Shown here: piece after piece, positions 7,304 to 13,729 of the stretch
Layout: every line of letters starts with the position of its first letter
Position numbering within the stretch: position 1 is the first letter of the stretch
Assembly: GCA_937877125.1 (NCBI GenBank)
Contig: CALEFQ010000059.1
Coordinates: 1 to 24,243, forward strand
Direction of reading: 5' to 3'
Source of the DNA: an uncultured bacterium
Lineage (GTDB): Bacteria > Patescibacteriota > CALEFQ01
Length of the DNA: 24,243 nt
Program-made: the position numbers and the translations under genes
Notes under the pieces: generated by a model
The model's input: only the letters and a program-made list of their open reading frames with translations
What the model was told of the DNA's origin: nothing
The model's database searches: none

Positions 7304-8968
7304 CTAGGATGCCGTCCGGCCTCCTCCGGTGTTTAGCCAAATCACCATAACTTCCAGTAAATGATCGGCATAAAACCGTTGTTGCATGGCGAATGACTTA
7401 TCCGGCATCGTTTCCAGGACAATCGCCATCATGGCGATCGTTTCCATCAGCGCGCAGATTTGTCGATCGCTCTTGTCGCAGGCAACCCAATCCGGATGAG
7501 TGATGTTGAAGATCAGGATGCCATTCGTGCGATCCAGGTCCCATAACTTGTTTGATCCGCCGAGGTCGTCATAAGCGAATTGCAAGCCGATGGAATTGTG
7601 GCGAACCGTTTTTCTCGGTTTACCCCGAGGACCTTCGACCGAGAAGGGGACATGATTTTTCTTTTCCTTAGGGGGGCGATTACTTGGGGGCAAGACTTCT
7701 TCGGTTGTTTCTTTCGGTTTGCCGTTTCCTTTGGAAGTTGCCAAGGAAGATTGGTCTTGTTCATCCATTATGTCCTGATCGGACGGCTTGGCGTGTCCGG
7801 TGCCAATGGTGCCGAACTGGAACAGGTTTCGAAGGGAATTCCATAAGGCGTCCGAGTTCCGTAACACGCTAGCCAGATGCTCCAGGGTTTTAAGTCCCAG
7901 GTTCTGGTAGCGCAGGGCGCTGCGCTCTTCTTTTTCTTCTTTCAGATATTTTTTTCCCTGCTGCTGAAACCAGTCGTCGAGACAAGCGCACAGGCCGGCG
8001 ACGGCGTCTCCCTTTTGGAAGCAGTTTCGCTGCGGCGCCAGCCGGACTTTTTCCCCCAGGACTTCCCCTTCGAAAATCCCCGTTTTCAGGGCTTCGGTCA
8101 ATTCCCGAGGCATGATCTCGGCGGCGCTGGACCGGATGAAATTAGGGAACGAAAAACGAAACTTGTTGCCGATTTCGCCGAACTGGACGTTGACCGCTTT
8201 CTTTCTTTGGCTGGGCTTGGTTACGTACAGACGGATGATGACTTCTCCGGCGTCAGAATCAATTGTGCGGAACTCCGGCAGAGGGCGTCCTTGAAAACTG
8301 GAAGCACGTACGTCGCGGCTTTGCTTCTTTCCTTTCTCAATCATGGTGATTTCAATCAGGATTCCCTTTTCCGCCATGATCAGTCCGTATTTGGTTTTGA
8401 TTCCTTGAGAAAGGCTTTCGAAAGTGATTGAAGACAGCGATTGATCGGGCGTGTAGTTGAAGATCGCCACTTGAGTGCGCCACCAGACATTTTGTCCCGA
8501 ACGTGATTGAGAGTTTTCCGGATCAAACAAGAGATTCGTCGAAATCGTTTGCGGAATCTGGAGCTGGTGATGCTGTTGCTTGATCTCTTCCGTGACGAAA
8601 GTCCATTCCAGAAAAGGTTTTTTCCGCGGCGCGGCACATGAAGTGAAGGTGTGTTTCTCACATTTCCCCAGGGGGGAAATTAAGCCGAGTCCGAACCGGC
8701 CCATTTTGTCGGGCGTTTTGATGCCCTTGCCGACAGATTGCAGCGCCTGATGGAAGATCTTTTCCGGGGCGCCGTCGCCGTTATCGCGTACCGAGCAGTA
8801 GCGGGTATCTTTGTTGATCTTGATTTCTATCCGTTGGGCCCCGCAGTCGATCGAGTTCTGGACTTGCTCTTCCACGACATCCTGCAGTGAAGGATAGGCG
8901 CCCGCAAGATGCAAGAGAGCGGCGCCGCGGTGGAGGTCGACGTCCACCATTTGGGTTGGATTAGGCAT
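7304..8968 (-). CDS. GHKL (MutL/MORC/Hsp90-like) ATPase
   Basis: 554 residues. An upstream start at 9019 is possible, but ATG 8968 has a proper AGGAGG five bases before it and is preferred. The GHKL fold is clear: motif I VVEEQVQNSIDCGA with putative catalytic Glu34 and Mg-binding Asn38, in the same spacing as MutL; motif II Asp62-Asn-Gly64-Asp-Gly66; motif III GRFGLGLIS with Gly90, Gly93 and Gly95. There is no HisKA domain, so it is not a histidine kinase. A middle domain (about 200-330) could be the S5-like transducer. A low-complexity charged linker (about 410-465) precedes a C-terminal domain with NGILIFNITHPDW, similar in style to bacterial MORC-like ATPases. MORC/MutL-like bacterial homologs are known beside restriction-modification and conflict genes; that role here is inference. 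It starts two bases after the stop of the HTH gene. Confidence 0.8.
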   Translation of the reverse strand: MPNPTQMVDVDLHRGAALLHLAGAYPSLQDVVEEQVQNSIDCGAQRIEIKINKDTRYCSVRDNGDGAPEKIFHQALQSVGKGIKTPDKMGRFGLGLISPLGKCEKHTFTSCAAPRKKPFLEWTFVTEEIKQQHHQLQIPQTISTNLLFDPENSQSRSGQNVWWRTQVAIFNYTPDQSLSSITFESLSQGIKTKYGLIMAEKGILIEITMIEKGKKQSRDVRASSFQGRPLPEFRTIDSDAGEVIIRLYVTKPSQRKKAVNVQFGEIGNKFRFSFPNFIRSSAAEIMPRELTEALKTGIFEGEVLGEKVRLAPQRNCFQKGDAVAGLCACLDDWFQQQGKKYLKEEKEERSALRYQNLGLKTLEHLASVLRNSDALWNSLRNLFQFGTIGTGHAKPSDQDIMDEQDQSSLATSKGNGKPKETTEEVLPPSNRPPKEKKNHVPFSVEGPRGKPRKTVRHNSIGLQFAYDDLGGSNKLWDLDRTNGILIFNITHPDWVACDKSDRQICALMETIAMMAIVLETMPDKSFAMQQRFYADHLLEVMVIWLNTGGGRTAS

Positions 8969-8970
8969 GA

Positions 8971-9708
8971 TTATTCCTCCTGTTTCTGATTGGCGAGAGC
9001 GCGTGCCCTCTCGCCGCATAGACGCACTAGGGCGTTTTTCAATTCAAACACGGTTGAGCGACCCGATAATTCCCGTAGCAATTCTCGATCCTCCGGGAAA
9101 AAAGCTTCAGAGGCGACAAGTTTCGCCAGAGGCAAGGTCGCCTGGAAGAGATGAGCGAGAAGCGTTATCTGGGTGGGAGGGTCGAGCCTCGGCGCAACGG
9201 TCGACGGGATTCTTTCTGGTGACGGGAAAAAGTTTTCCGGCTTGTCGATCAAACGTGCGAAAGCCAATTTTTCCCGACACCGCCTTTCCCTGGTCTGTAT
9301 TTCTGGCAAATTTTTCTGAAACAAATTCTCGATGATCTGGTTTTTTTTGGCCGAGGTGCCGCCACGGGCGTTGACGAGATAGATGACTGAATCGTGAGTC
9401 AATCCGAGAATTTTGGCGATTTCCGCCACCGTCAACAGGCGAAAAGATAGAAGTGCGGAAATTTGCCGACAGGCTACCGGGGGATTATTTTCTCCGGCCA
9501 GTCGGTAACCAAGTAGTTCCAGCAGAGTATTCAATCTCGCCAGTCTTTCTCCTTTGGGTTGATGTTTTCCTCGGAACCATTCGGCCACTTGCTTCTCCGT
9601 CATGTTCATGAAGTCGGCCGTTTCTGCGCGCAGGCGCAAGAAAGATTTCGGATCAAGTCGTTTCTTGAGGTCCCCTAGGCATTCCAGGGGAGTCATGTTA
9701 TTTGGCAT
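8971..9708 (-). CDS. double helix-turn-helix DNA-binding protein
   Basis: 245 residues from ATG 9708, which has AGGAGGT five bases upstream; an earlier in-frame ATG at 9726 lacks this. Two helix-turn-helix segments are visible: residues about 36-66 (MTEKQVAEWFRGKHQPKGERL, XRE-like) and about 93-117 (LTVAEIAKILGLTHDSVIYLV). The C-terminal 120 residues are charged and helical, with no family I recognise. It is the first gene of a two-gene operon with the GHKL ATPase, whose Shine-Dalgarno lies inside this gene's last codons, so translation is probably coupled. The inverted repeat over the operon's own start site (9754-9772) suggests that this protein represses its own operon. That is inference. 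Confidence 0.75.
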   Translation of the reverse strand: MPNNMTPLECLGDLKKRLDPKSFLRLRAETADFMNMTEKQVAEWFRGKHQPKGERLARLNTLLELLGYRLAGENNPPVACRQISALLSFRLLTVAEIAKILGLTHDSVIYLVNARGGTSAKKNQIIENLFQKNLPEIQTRERRCREKLAFARLIDKPENFFPSPERIPSTVAPRLDPPTQITLLAHLFQATLPLAKLVASEAFFPEDRELLRELSGRSTVFELKNALVRLCGERARALANQKQEE

Positions 9709-9753
9709 ATTTACCTCCTGCTGCATCAGCAGCCGCCGTAAAGTTAAAGAACA

Positions 9754-9772
9754 TTCCTAGAATTATTAGGAA
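9754..9772 (-). promoter_or_regulatory. operator-like inverted repeat at the HTH-GHKL transcription start
   Basis: TTCCTA (9754-9759), 7-base spacer, TAGGAA (9767-9772). It begins about seven bases downstream of the minus-strand -10, over the predicted start site, where a bound repressor would block transcription. The HTH protein encoded by the operon is the obvious candidate ligand. Confidence 0.6.
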
Positions 9773-9778
9773 CTCATA

Positions 9779-9807
9779 AAAATAGTTAAAAATAACCAAT
9801 TTGTCAA
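9779..9807 (-). promoter_or_regulatory. promoter of the HTH-GHKL operon
   Basis: Minus strand -35 TTGACA (9807-9802), 17-bp spacer, -10 TATTTT (9784-9779). Its -35 lies only 6 bp from the -35 of the divergent plus-strand promoter. Confidence 0.7.
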
Positions 9808-9813
9808 GGGATA

Positions 9814-9842
9814 TTGACTTGCTTTTAAATATCTGCTATACT
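9814..9842 (+). promoter_or_regulatory. divergent promoter of the structured leader and 31-aa ORF
   Basis: -35 TTGACT (9814-9819), 17-bp spacer, -10 TATACT (9837-9842). Predicted start near 9849, immediately before the first hairpin. Confidence 0.65.
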
Positions 9843-9850
9843 TATATTAG

Positions 9851-9983
9851 CAAAACGGGTGAACAGCCCGTTTTGTATTTATTAGCCCAAAAAGCTGATA
9901 AAGCCTATTGGCTCGATAAAAATCGGTTAGTAGGTAAAAAAAGACGTCTTAACCACTTTATCTCCAGGATGGGGAGATAAGGT
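9851..9983 (+). other. structured 5' leader with three hairpins (possible regulatory RNA)
   Basis: Hairpin 1: perfect 9-bp stem CAAAACGGG/CCCGTTTTG (9851-9859, 9867-9875) followed by TATTTATT, which could act as an early terminator. Hairpin 2: about 13 bp with one bulge and several G-U pairs (9904-9917 with 9922-9934), AAAA loop. Hairpin 3: 11-bp stem (9955-9965 with 9973-9983). Its 3' arm contains the only purine-rich ribosome-site-like stretch before ATG 9997, so that stretch is paired. I do not recognise a known riboswitch class. Confidence 0.5.
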
Positions 9984-9996
9984 AAAAAAAAACACT

Positions 9997-10092
9997 ATGG
10001 AAAAGATGTATTTCTACAGCTTCCTGGCGTTTGGCGCGTATTGCGTGGGATTAGTCATGGTTAGCGCCATAAATTTTACTTACGGTTTTTAG
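9997..10092 (+). CDS. 31-aa hydrophobic (membrane) peptide
   Basis: ATG at 9997 and TAG at 10090-10092 give a 31-residue product that starts MEKMYFYSFLAFG and ends INFTYGF. Residues 5 to about 27 form one continuous hydrophobic, aromatic-rich stretch long enough to span a membrane. The ORF sits in a compact transcript: promoter at 9814-9842, hairpin-rich leader, ORF, then a terminator-like hairpin at 10114-10147. No strong Shine-Dalgarno sequence precedes it; an AAGG about 14 bases upstream is locked in hairpin 3. The size and structured mRNA resemble type I toxin genes or small membrane stress peptides. That is analogy only, and the ORF could be fortuitous within a non-coding RNA. Confidence 0.45.
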   Translation: MEKMYFYSFLAFGAYCVGLVMVSAINFTYGF

Positions 10093-10113
10093 AGTAGGAT
10101 AAGAATCAAGAAA

Positions 10114-10147
10114 GGCTCCCAGCACCGTGAGGTGTGAGGGGGTTTTT
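10114..10147 (+). terminator. terminator of the 31-aa ORF transcript
   Basis: Imperfect stem: CACC/GGTG around a GTGA loop, a 2x2 internal mismatch, then a C-rich arm pairing with a G-run, followed by TTTTT at 10143-10147. Confidence 0.6.
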
Positions 10148-10153
10148 CTTATT

Positions 10154-10228
10154 AAGGTAAAAGGCAAAGGGCAAAAAGCAAAATATTTTGAGAAAGTTCT
10201 TCTGTGGTTTTGCCTTTTGCCTTTTGCC
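10154..10228 (+). repeat. opposed heptamer arrays upstream of the SPFH gene
   Basis: Left array: AAGGTAA, AAGGCAA, AGGGCAA, AAAGCAA (10154-10181). Right array: TTTTGCC three times (10208-10228). The two are near-complementary and could form a hairpin of about 20 bp around a 26-base loop. The right array also provides the -35 box of the next promoter. Confidence 0.85.
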
Positions 10229-10238
10229 TTGCTATAAT
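10210..10238 (+). promoter_or_regulatory. promoter of the SPFH/Tim44-like operon
   Basis: -10 TATAAT (10233-10238). At the ideal 17-bp spacing lies TTGCCT (10210-10215), which is part of the heptamer array. Predicted start near 10245, giving a leader of about 45 nt. Confidence 0.55.
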
Positions 10239-10289
10239 ATCACTGGCAAACCGTCGTTTGTCGTTTAAACCAACTTAAAATCAAAAACC

Positions 10290-11285
10290 ATGGGTGAACT
10301 ACTACAAAATATAACCTGGACTACCCAGTCGCCGGACATTTTGGTCTGGCGTTTTCCCGATCCGGACCAGATTTTACAAACGCGCTCCTCGGTCATTATC
10401 GGTCCCGGCCAAGCGCTTCTATTTGTTAACGAGGGCGTGCCGCAGGGAATTTGGGACAAGCCCGGCCGGACGGACATCAAAACGGCCAATATTCCTCTGC
10501 TGACTTCCATGCTTTCTATTTTCCGGGGGTTTGAGAGCAAGCACAAAGGGAAGATTTTCTATTTCAATATGAATGACATCCCCAATATCAAGTGGGGGAC
10601 AAAAGCGCCGCTGAAATACGCCGACCCAATTTACAAATTTCCCGTCGGGATGCGTGCTTTCGGCAACTATACCTTGAAAATTACTGATCCGATGAAGTTC
10701 TTCACTGAATTTGTCGGCGATCGCGACGCGATGACGACTACGGAATTCAAGGAAGTCATCAATGGGCGCATTCACACTCCGATTACTGACGCTTTGGCCA
10801 CGGCTAAATACGGGTTTACCGAAATTGATTCCAAGCGGGACGAACTGACCAAGGAAATAAGCGTGAAGATTGCCCAAGAATTCGGCGCGTTCGGCTTCAC
10901 CATGAAAGATTTTCGGATTGAGAGTACTGATTTTGACGAAGCGACCCAAGCGCGGGTCAATACCATTGCTGATTCTCAAGCCAAAGCCCAAGCGATTGGT
11001 GCCTTAGGCGGAGTTGATCAGACCGCTATGAAGAATTACCAGACCGCCGAACAATTAGCCGCTCTCAATAAAGCTGCCGCCAACGAGGGCGGGGGCGCTG
11101 GTGGCGCGGTGGGCGCCGGAGTTGGCCTCGGTGCCGGCGTGGGGCTGGGGAGTATGATGGCCCAGGGAATGCAACAAAATCAGCGGACGCCCCAACAACC
11201 GGCGGTCAGCGCGATTTGTGCCGCATGTAAAAAACCAATGGCGGCCGGGAGCAAGTTTTGTCCGATCTGTGGGGCAAAGCAATAA
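10290..11285 (+). CDS. SPFH-domain protein with C-terminal zinc ribbon (YdjI / virion-core-like)
   Basis: 331 residues. The N-terminal 210 residues match the SPFH family annotated as virion core protein-like, with Bacillus YdjI as the known relative: PDILVWRFPDP near the start, SSVIIGPGQALLFVNEG, FPVGMRAFGNYTLKITDP and a late helix. A Gly/Ala-rich low-complexity linker (about 258-300) leads to a zinc ribbon at the C-terminus with two CxxC pairs (CAAC and CPIC). SPFH proteins form membrane-associated assemblies, and Bacillus ydj genes respond to membrane stress. There is no transmembrane helix, so membrane recruitment would need a partner, plausibly the Tim44-like membrane protein encoded 27 bp downstream. 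No Shine-Dalgarno sequence is visible. The family call is good; the role here is inferred. Confidence 0.85.
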   Translation: MGELLQNITWTTQSPDILVWRFPDPDQILQTRSSVIIGPGQALLFVNEGVPQGIWDKPGRTDIKTANIPLLTSMLSIFRGFESKHKGKIFYFNMNDIPNIKWGTKAPLKYADPIYKFPVGMRAFGNYTLKITDPMKFFTEFVGDRDAMTTTEFKEVINGRIHTPITDALATAKYGFTEIDSKRDELTKEISVKIAQEFGAFGFTMKDFRIESTDFDEATQARVNTIADSQAKAQAIGALGGVDQTAMKNYQTAEQLAALNKAAANEGGGAGGAVGAGVGLGAGVGLGSMMAQGMQQNQRTPQQPAVSAICAACKKPMAAGSKFCPICGAKQ

Positions 11286-11312
11286 GCAAGTAACAAATAA
11301 AGAGGAATAAAA

Positions 11313-12290
11313 ATGAAGAAAAAATATCTATTTACCATCCTGGTGGTTGCTTGTTTGGCGGTGGTCTTGTCTGGAAGCTTGATTGCGCAACAAGTCGGCG
11401 CGCGGGCCGGCGGCGGCCAAGATTACGTCCCGTCATCCGGGGGGTTTTCTTCCGGAAGTTCTGATTTTGATTTCGGTTCTTCCAGTTCCTCTAGCGGTTA
11501 TTCGAGCGGAGGTGGCTCATTCGGCTGGGGCGGAATTGTCGGTTTAATAGTTTTCATCGTCATTATTATCGTGATTTCGACAGTGGTTCGAAAAGCCCGC
11601 CGCGGCGGCGGGGGCGGAGCAGGTCGCCCGGCCGGCGGAGCCGGTCCCGGCATGACGATGTATATCGGCGGAGTACCGATTAACCTGGGCGGACAGGGAG
11701 GGACGCCGGTGCCGTCGATGCCGCTGGCCAATGTGCAGGCGGAACTGACGCGTCTTCAGCAAAAAGATCCGGCTTTCAACGAGCAAGCCTTTAAGGATTA
11801 CGCCCAAAACGCTTTCTACAAAATTCAGGAAGCTTGGGAAAGCCAGAATCTCCAGATTGGCCGTCCCTTCATGACCGATCAGCTGATGCAACGTTATGCC
11901 ACCCAAATTAGTGATATTCAGTCGCGCGGCGAGAAAAATATTTTGGAAAACATGGTGCTAGGGCATATGAACATCACTAATATCCGGACCGATAACGCCT
12001 ACGATTATATTACTCTGCAAATGGACGCTAGCGCGGCTGATTATACAGTTGATCGCAACGGTAAATTTATGCGCGGTAGCAAGACCCCGCAGCATTTTAC
12101 CGAATACTGGACTTTCCTGAGAAAAGTCACGGCCAAGACAAATGTGAAGAAAAGCGTCAAGGCGAATGTCTGTCCGAATTGCGGCGCCCCTTTGCAATTA
12201 TCGGCCACCGGGCAATGCCAATACTGCAATGCGGTCGTGACCAGTGGCGAATGGGACTGGGTCTTGAGCGAAATTACACAGGCGCGATAA
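11313..12290 (+). CDS. Tim44-like domain membrane protein with C-terminal zinc ribbon
   Basis: 325 residues. An N-terminal signal or anchor helix (about 5-27) is followed by a Gly/Ser-rich extracytoplasmic stretch (35-68), a second strong membrane helix (about 72-90, rich in Ile/Val) and a Gly-rich basic linker. A Tim44-like domain (about 130-280) then contains QNAFYKIQEAWESQN and ends in the EYWTFLRKV strand. The tail carries a zinc ribbon with CPNC and CQYC. Bacterial Tim44-like zinc-ribbon proteins are poorly characterised. By topology the domain and ribbon are probably cytoplasmic. It lies in an operon with the SPFH protein, with an AGAGGA ribosome site; both proteins end in zinc ribbons, suggesting a shared membrane-associated complex (inference). 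Confidence 0.8.
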   Translation: MKKKYLFTILVVACLAVVLSGSLIAQQVGARAGGGQDYVPSSGGFSSGSSDFDFGSSSSSSGYSSGGGSFGWGGIVGLIVFIVIIIVISTVVRKARRGGGGGAGRPAGGAGPGMTMYIGGVPINLGGQGGTPVPSMPLANVQAELTRLQQKDPAFNEQAFKDYAQNAFYKIQEAWESQNLQIGRPFMTDQLMQRYATQISDIQSRGEKNILENMVLGHMNITNIRTDNAYDYITLQMDASAADYTVDRNGKFMRGSKTPQHFTEYWTFLRKVTAKTNVKKSVKANVCPNCGAPLQLSATGQCQYCNAVVTSGEWDWVLSEITQAR

Positions 12291-12310
12291 ATTTCTAAAA
12301 TTTATTTTGA

Positions 12311-12348
12311 AAAAAAACGCAAAATATAAATTAATTTTGCGTTTTTTT
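12311..12348 (+). terminator. terminator after the SPFH/Tim44-like operon
   Basis: Perfect 15-bp stem (12311-12325 with 12334-12348), 8-base loop, ending in T7 and a further T-run. Confidence 0.9.
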
Positions 12349-12368
12349 GTTTTTTCTCTGTAAAAACC

Positions 12369-12396
12369 TTGACCTGATTTTTGGCTTTGCTATAAT
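12369..12396 (+). promoter_or_regulatory. promoter of the Gre-domain gene
   Basis: -35 TTGACC (12369-12374), 16-bp spacer, -10 TATAAT (12391-12396) preceded by TGC, making an extended -10. It is one of the strongest promoters in the window. The leader to the ORF would be about 130 nt. Confidence 0.7.
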
Positions 12397-12427
12397 GAAA
12401 TTGAGCAGATCGATGTTTTGGAAAACA

Positions 12428-12512
12428 GCGCCGTCGCTTTTCTCCCGGGTCGGAAAAATATCTCATAAAAAAAGCTTTTGACCGCGCCGTCGCTTTTCCG
12501 AGCCGTCGCTCG
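12428..12512 (+). repeat. direct repeats and hairpin in the Gre-domain leader
   Basis: GCGCCGTCGCTTTTC occurs twice (12428-12442 and 12484-12498) and its core GCCGTCGCT a third time (12502-12510). The third copy lies in a CGAGC/GCTCG hairpin with a CGTC loop (12499-12512). Other copies of the core can form smaller AGCG/CGCT hairpins. Confidence 0.75.
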
Positions 12513-12535
12513 AGGGGTGGATAAGCCGGTACCAA

Positions 12536-12775
12536 ATGACAAAGAATTCCGAAAAAATAGGATTGGGCTCCCGCGTCGAATTAGCGATTGCCGGCCAGCC
12601 TCATAATTATGTCATCGCCGAAGAAGAAGATCATGGTGATATTCCGACGCTCCTGGTCGCGTCGGCTCTCGGTCGCCGGCTGTTGGGACGTTCTTGCCCC
12701 GACCAGTTTCGCCACCGTCTTAATGACGGTCGAGTGGTGCCTGTCGAAATCCGGCGCGTGGCCAATGAAATCTAG
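12536..12775 (+). CDS. stand-alone Gre C-terminal (FKBP-like) domain protein
   Basis: 79 residues. The sequence aligns along its length with the C-terminal domain of the GreA encoded at 17118-17585: IGLGSRVEL against RVGSVVKV, YVIAEEEDHGD against FTIVGSREADP, ASALGRRLLGR against SPIGQALLNH, and a matching Val-rich end. The N-terminal coiled coil that carries the RNA-cleavage acidic tip in GreA/GreB is absent. It could bind RNA polymerase without stimulating cleavage, as Rnk does, or compete with GreA. That role is inference. It has a strong extended -10 promoter, a long repeat-rich leader and no Shine-Dalgarno sequence. It might instead be a remnant of a longer gre gene, but the upstream repeats do not encode a coiled coil in frame. 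Confidence 0.65.
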   Translation: MTKNSEKIGLGSRVELAIAGQPHNYVIAEEEDHGDIPTLLVASALGRRLLGRSCPDQFRHRLNDGRVVPVEIRRVANEI

Positions 12776-12906
12776 CTATTGTTGGTTCAGTTCCCCCAAT
12801 AGCTCCACAATCTTTTTCAGGTAACGTCGCTTTCTGGAGGGTTGGCGGCTGTCACCTGAGCGGGTTATTGCGGGGATTGAGTCAACAAGATTAAAATAAA
12901 AAATAT

Positions 12907-13515
12907 ATGAAAAAATTTTTCGTCATTTCGGGATTGGTTGTCGCGGCCCTGGTTGTTGTCTCTTTTACTTCCTGCGGAAACAATAATACCGTAACTACGG
13001 TAACTCCGCCCCAGACGGTTTCGGCGACGCCGATACCAAGTGAAAATCCCACACCGACACCGGCGGTTTCTGTCAGCACCACCGCCGCGGAAGTAAAAAG
13101 CCAGGTGTATACGAATACCAAATTCGGTTACCAAATAACTTTACCGGCTGGTTATAAAGCTCTGGTGGAATCCCGTCCCAGTCAGCCCTACCCACAAGAC
13201 AAAGTCGTCATTCGCGACGCCTCCGGCCAAGAATTCGCCACGATTTACACCCCGATGCTGGAAACCGGAGCGGAAGTTTGGGAACCGGTTGAAGAAAGAG
13301 ATATTTCCGTTCCGGGATCAGCGACGGTTTTACATACTTGGAAAGGCAAGCCTACGGCGGAAGCCCAGGTTGACGATTGGATTTATTGGGTGACTTGGCG
13401 AGGGGCCGACAACGATTTTCAAAAAACCGGCCTGATTATGTTCTCATACCTGCCTGAACAAACCGTCAAGCTAAAAAACTTTGAATCAATGATCAACTCT
13501 TTCCGTTTTCTATAA
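12907..13515 (+). CDS. secreted lipoprotein, unknown function
   Basis: 202 residues. A Lys-Lys N-terminus and a hydrophobic stretch end in a lipobox-like FTSC, so Cys23 is the likely lipidation site for membrane anchoring. The next 40 residues are a Thr/Pro/Ser-rich spacer (NPTPTPAV) of the kind seen in surface lipoproteins. The folded part (about 65-202) starts with YTNTKFGYQITLPAGYK, a beta-rich motif common in small secreted domains that follow such linkers, and ends in FESMINSFRFL. I cannot assign a function. No Shine-Dalgarno sequence is present; a weak -10 TAAAAT lies at 12892-12897. No clear terminator follows before the M23 gene. Confidence 0.75.
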   Translation: MKKFFVISGLVVAALVVVSFTSCGNNNTVTTVTPPQTVSATPIPSENPTPTPAVSVSTTAAEVKSQVYTNTKFGYQITLPAGYKALVESRPSQPYPQDKVVIRDASGQEFATIYTPMLETGAEVWEPVEERDISVPGSATVLHTWKGKPTAEAQVDDWIYWVTWRGADNDFQKTGLIMFSYLPEQTVKLKNFESMINSFRFL

Positions 13516-13729
13516 AACCAAAGAGGAGGGTTCTTTAACAATCTAAGCCGGACTTTGTCCGGTTCAAGGAGGACAAGAGCATCTTGAGATCTGGTTTGCT
13601 TTCGGCAAATTGTCCCAGAAACCCTCGGGGTGTTTTTTGTTTGCGGAAAATTACGCCACGGTGGCGTTTCAAAAAATCCGACAAATTTGTCGGGCAACAG
13701 CTCCGGTGACCGGGGCAAGGAGGTGTGCG
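13516..13729 (+). other. hairpin-rich leader of the M23 gene
   Basis: It contains several perfect or near-perfect hairpins: CCGGAC/GTCCGG around 13548-13562, GCCAC/GTGGC, and the palindrome CCGACAAATTTGTCGG. There are also three Shine-Dalgarno-like purine tracts. One (AAGGAGG 13567-13573) precedes a TTG at 13584 that opens a basic 41-codon frame ending at 13709. That frame is possible as a leader peptide but unproven. Confidence 0.4.

Noticed and set aside
7877..8431. 184-codon plus-strand frame across the GHKL gene
   Set aside because: It is antisense to a gene with clear GHKL motifs, a ribosome site and operon context. Its N-terminal phenylalanine run comes from reading purine-rich coding DNA in reverse.
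9851..9983. Known riboswitch or 6S RNA
   Set aside because: No conserved core sequence of the classes I know is present. The hairpins are kept as an unassigned structured leader.
12302..12535. 77-codon minus-strand frame in the Gre-domain leader
   Set aside because: It overlaps a terminator and a strong plus promoter, and its composition is not protein-like.
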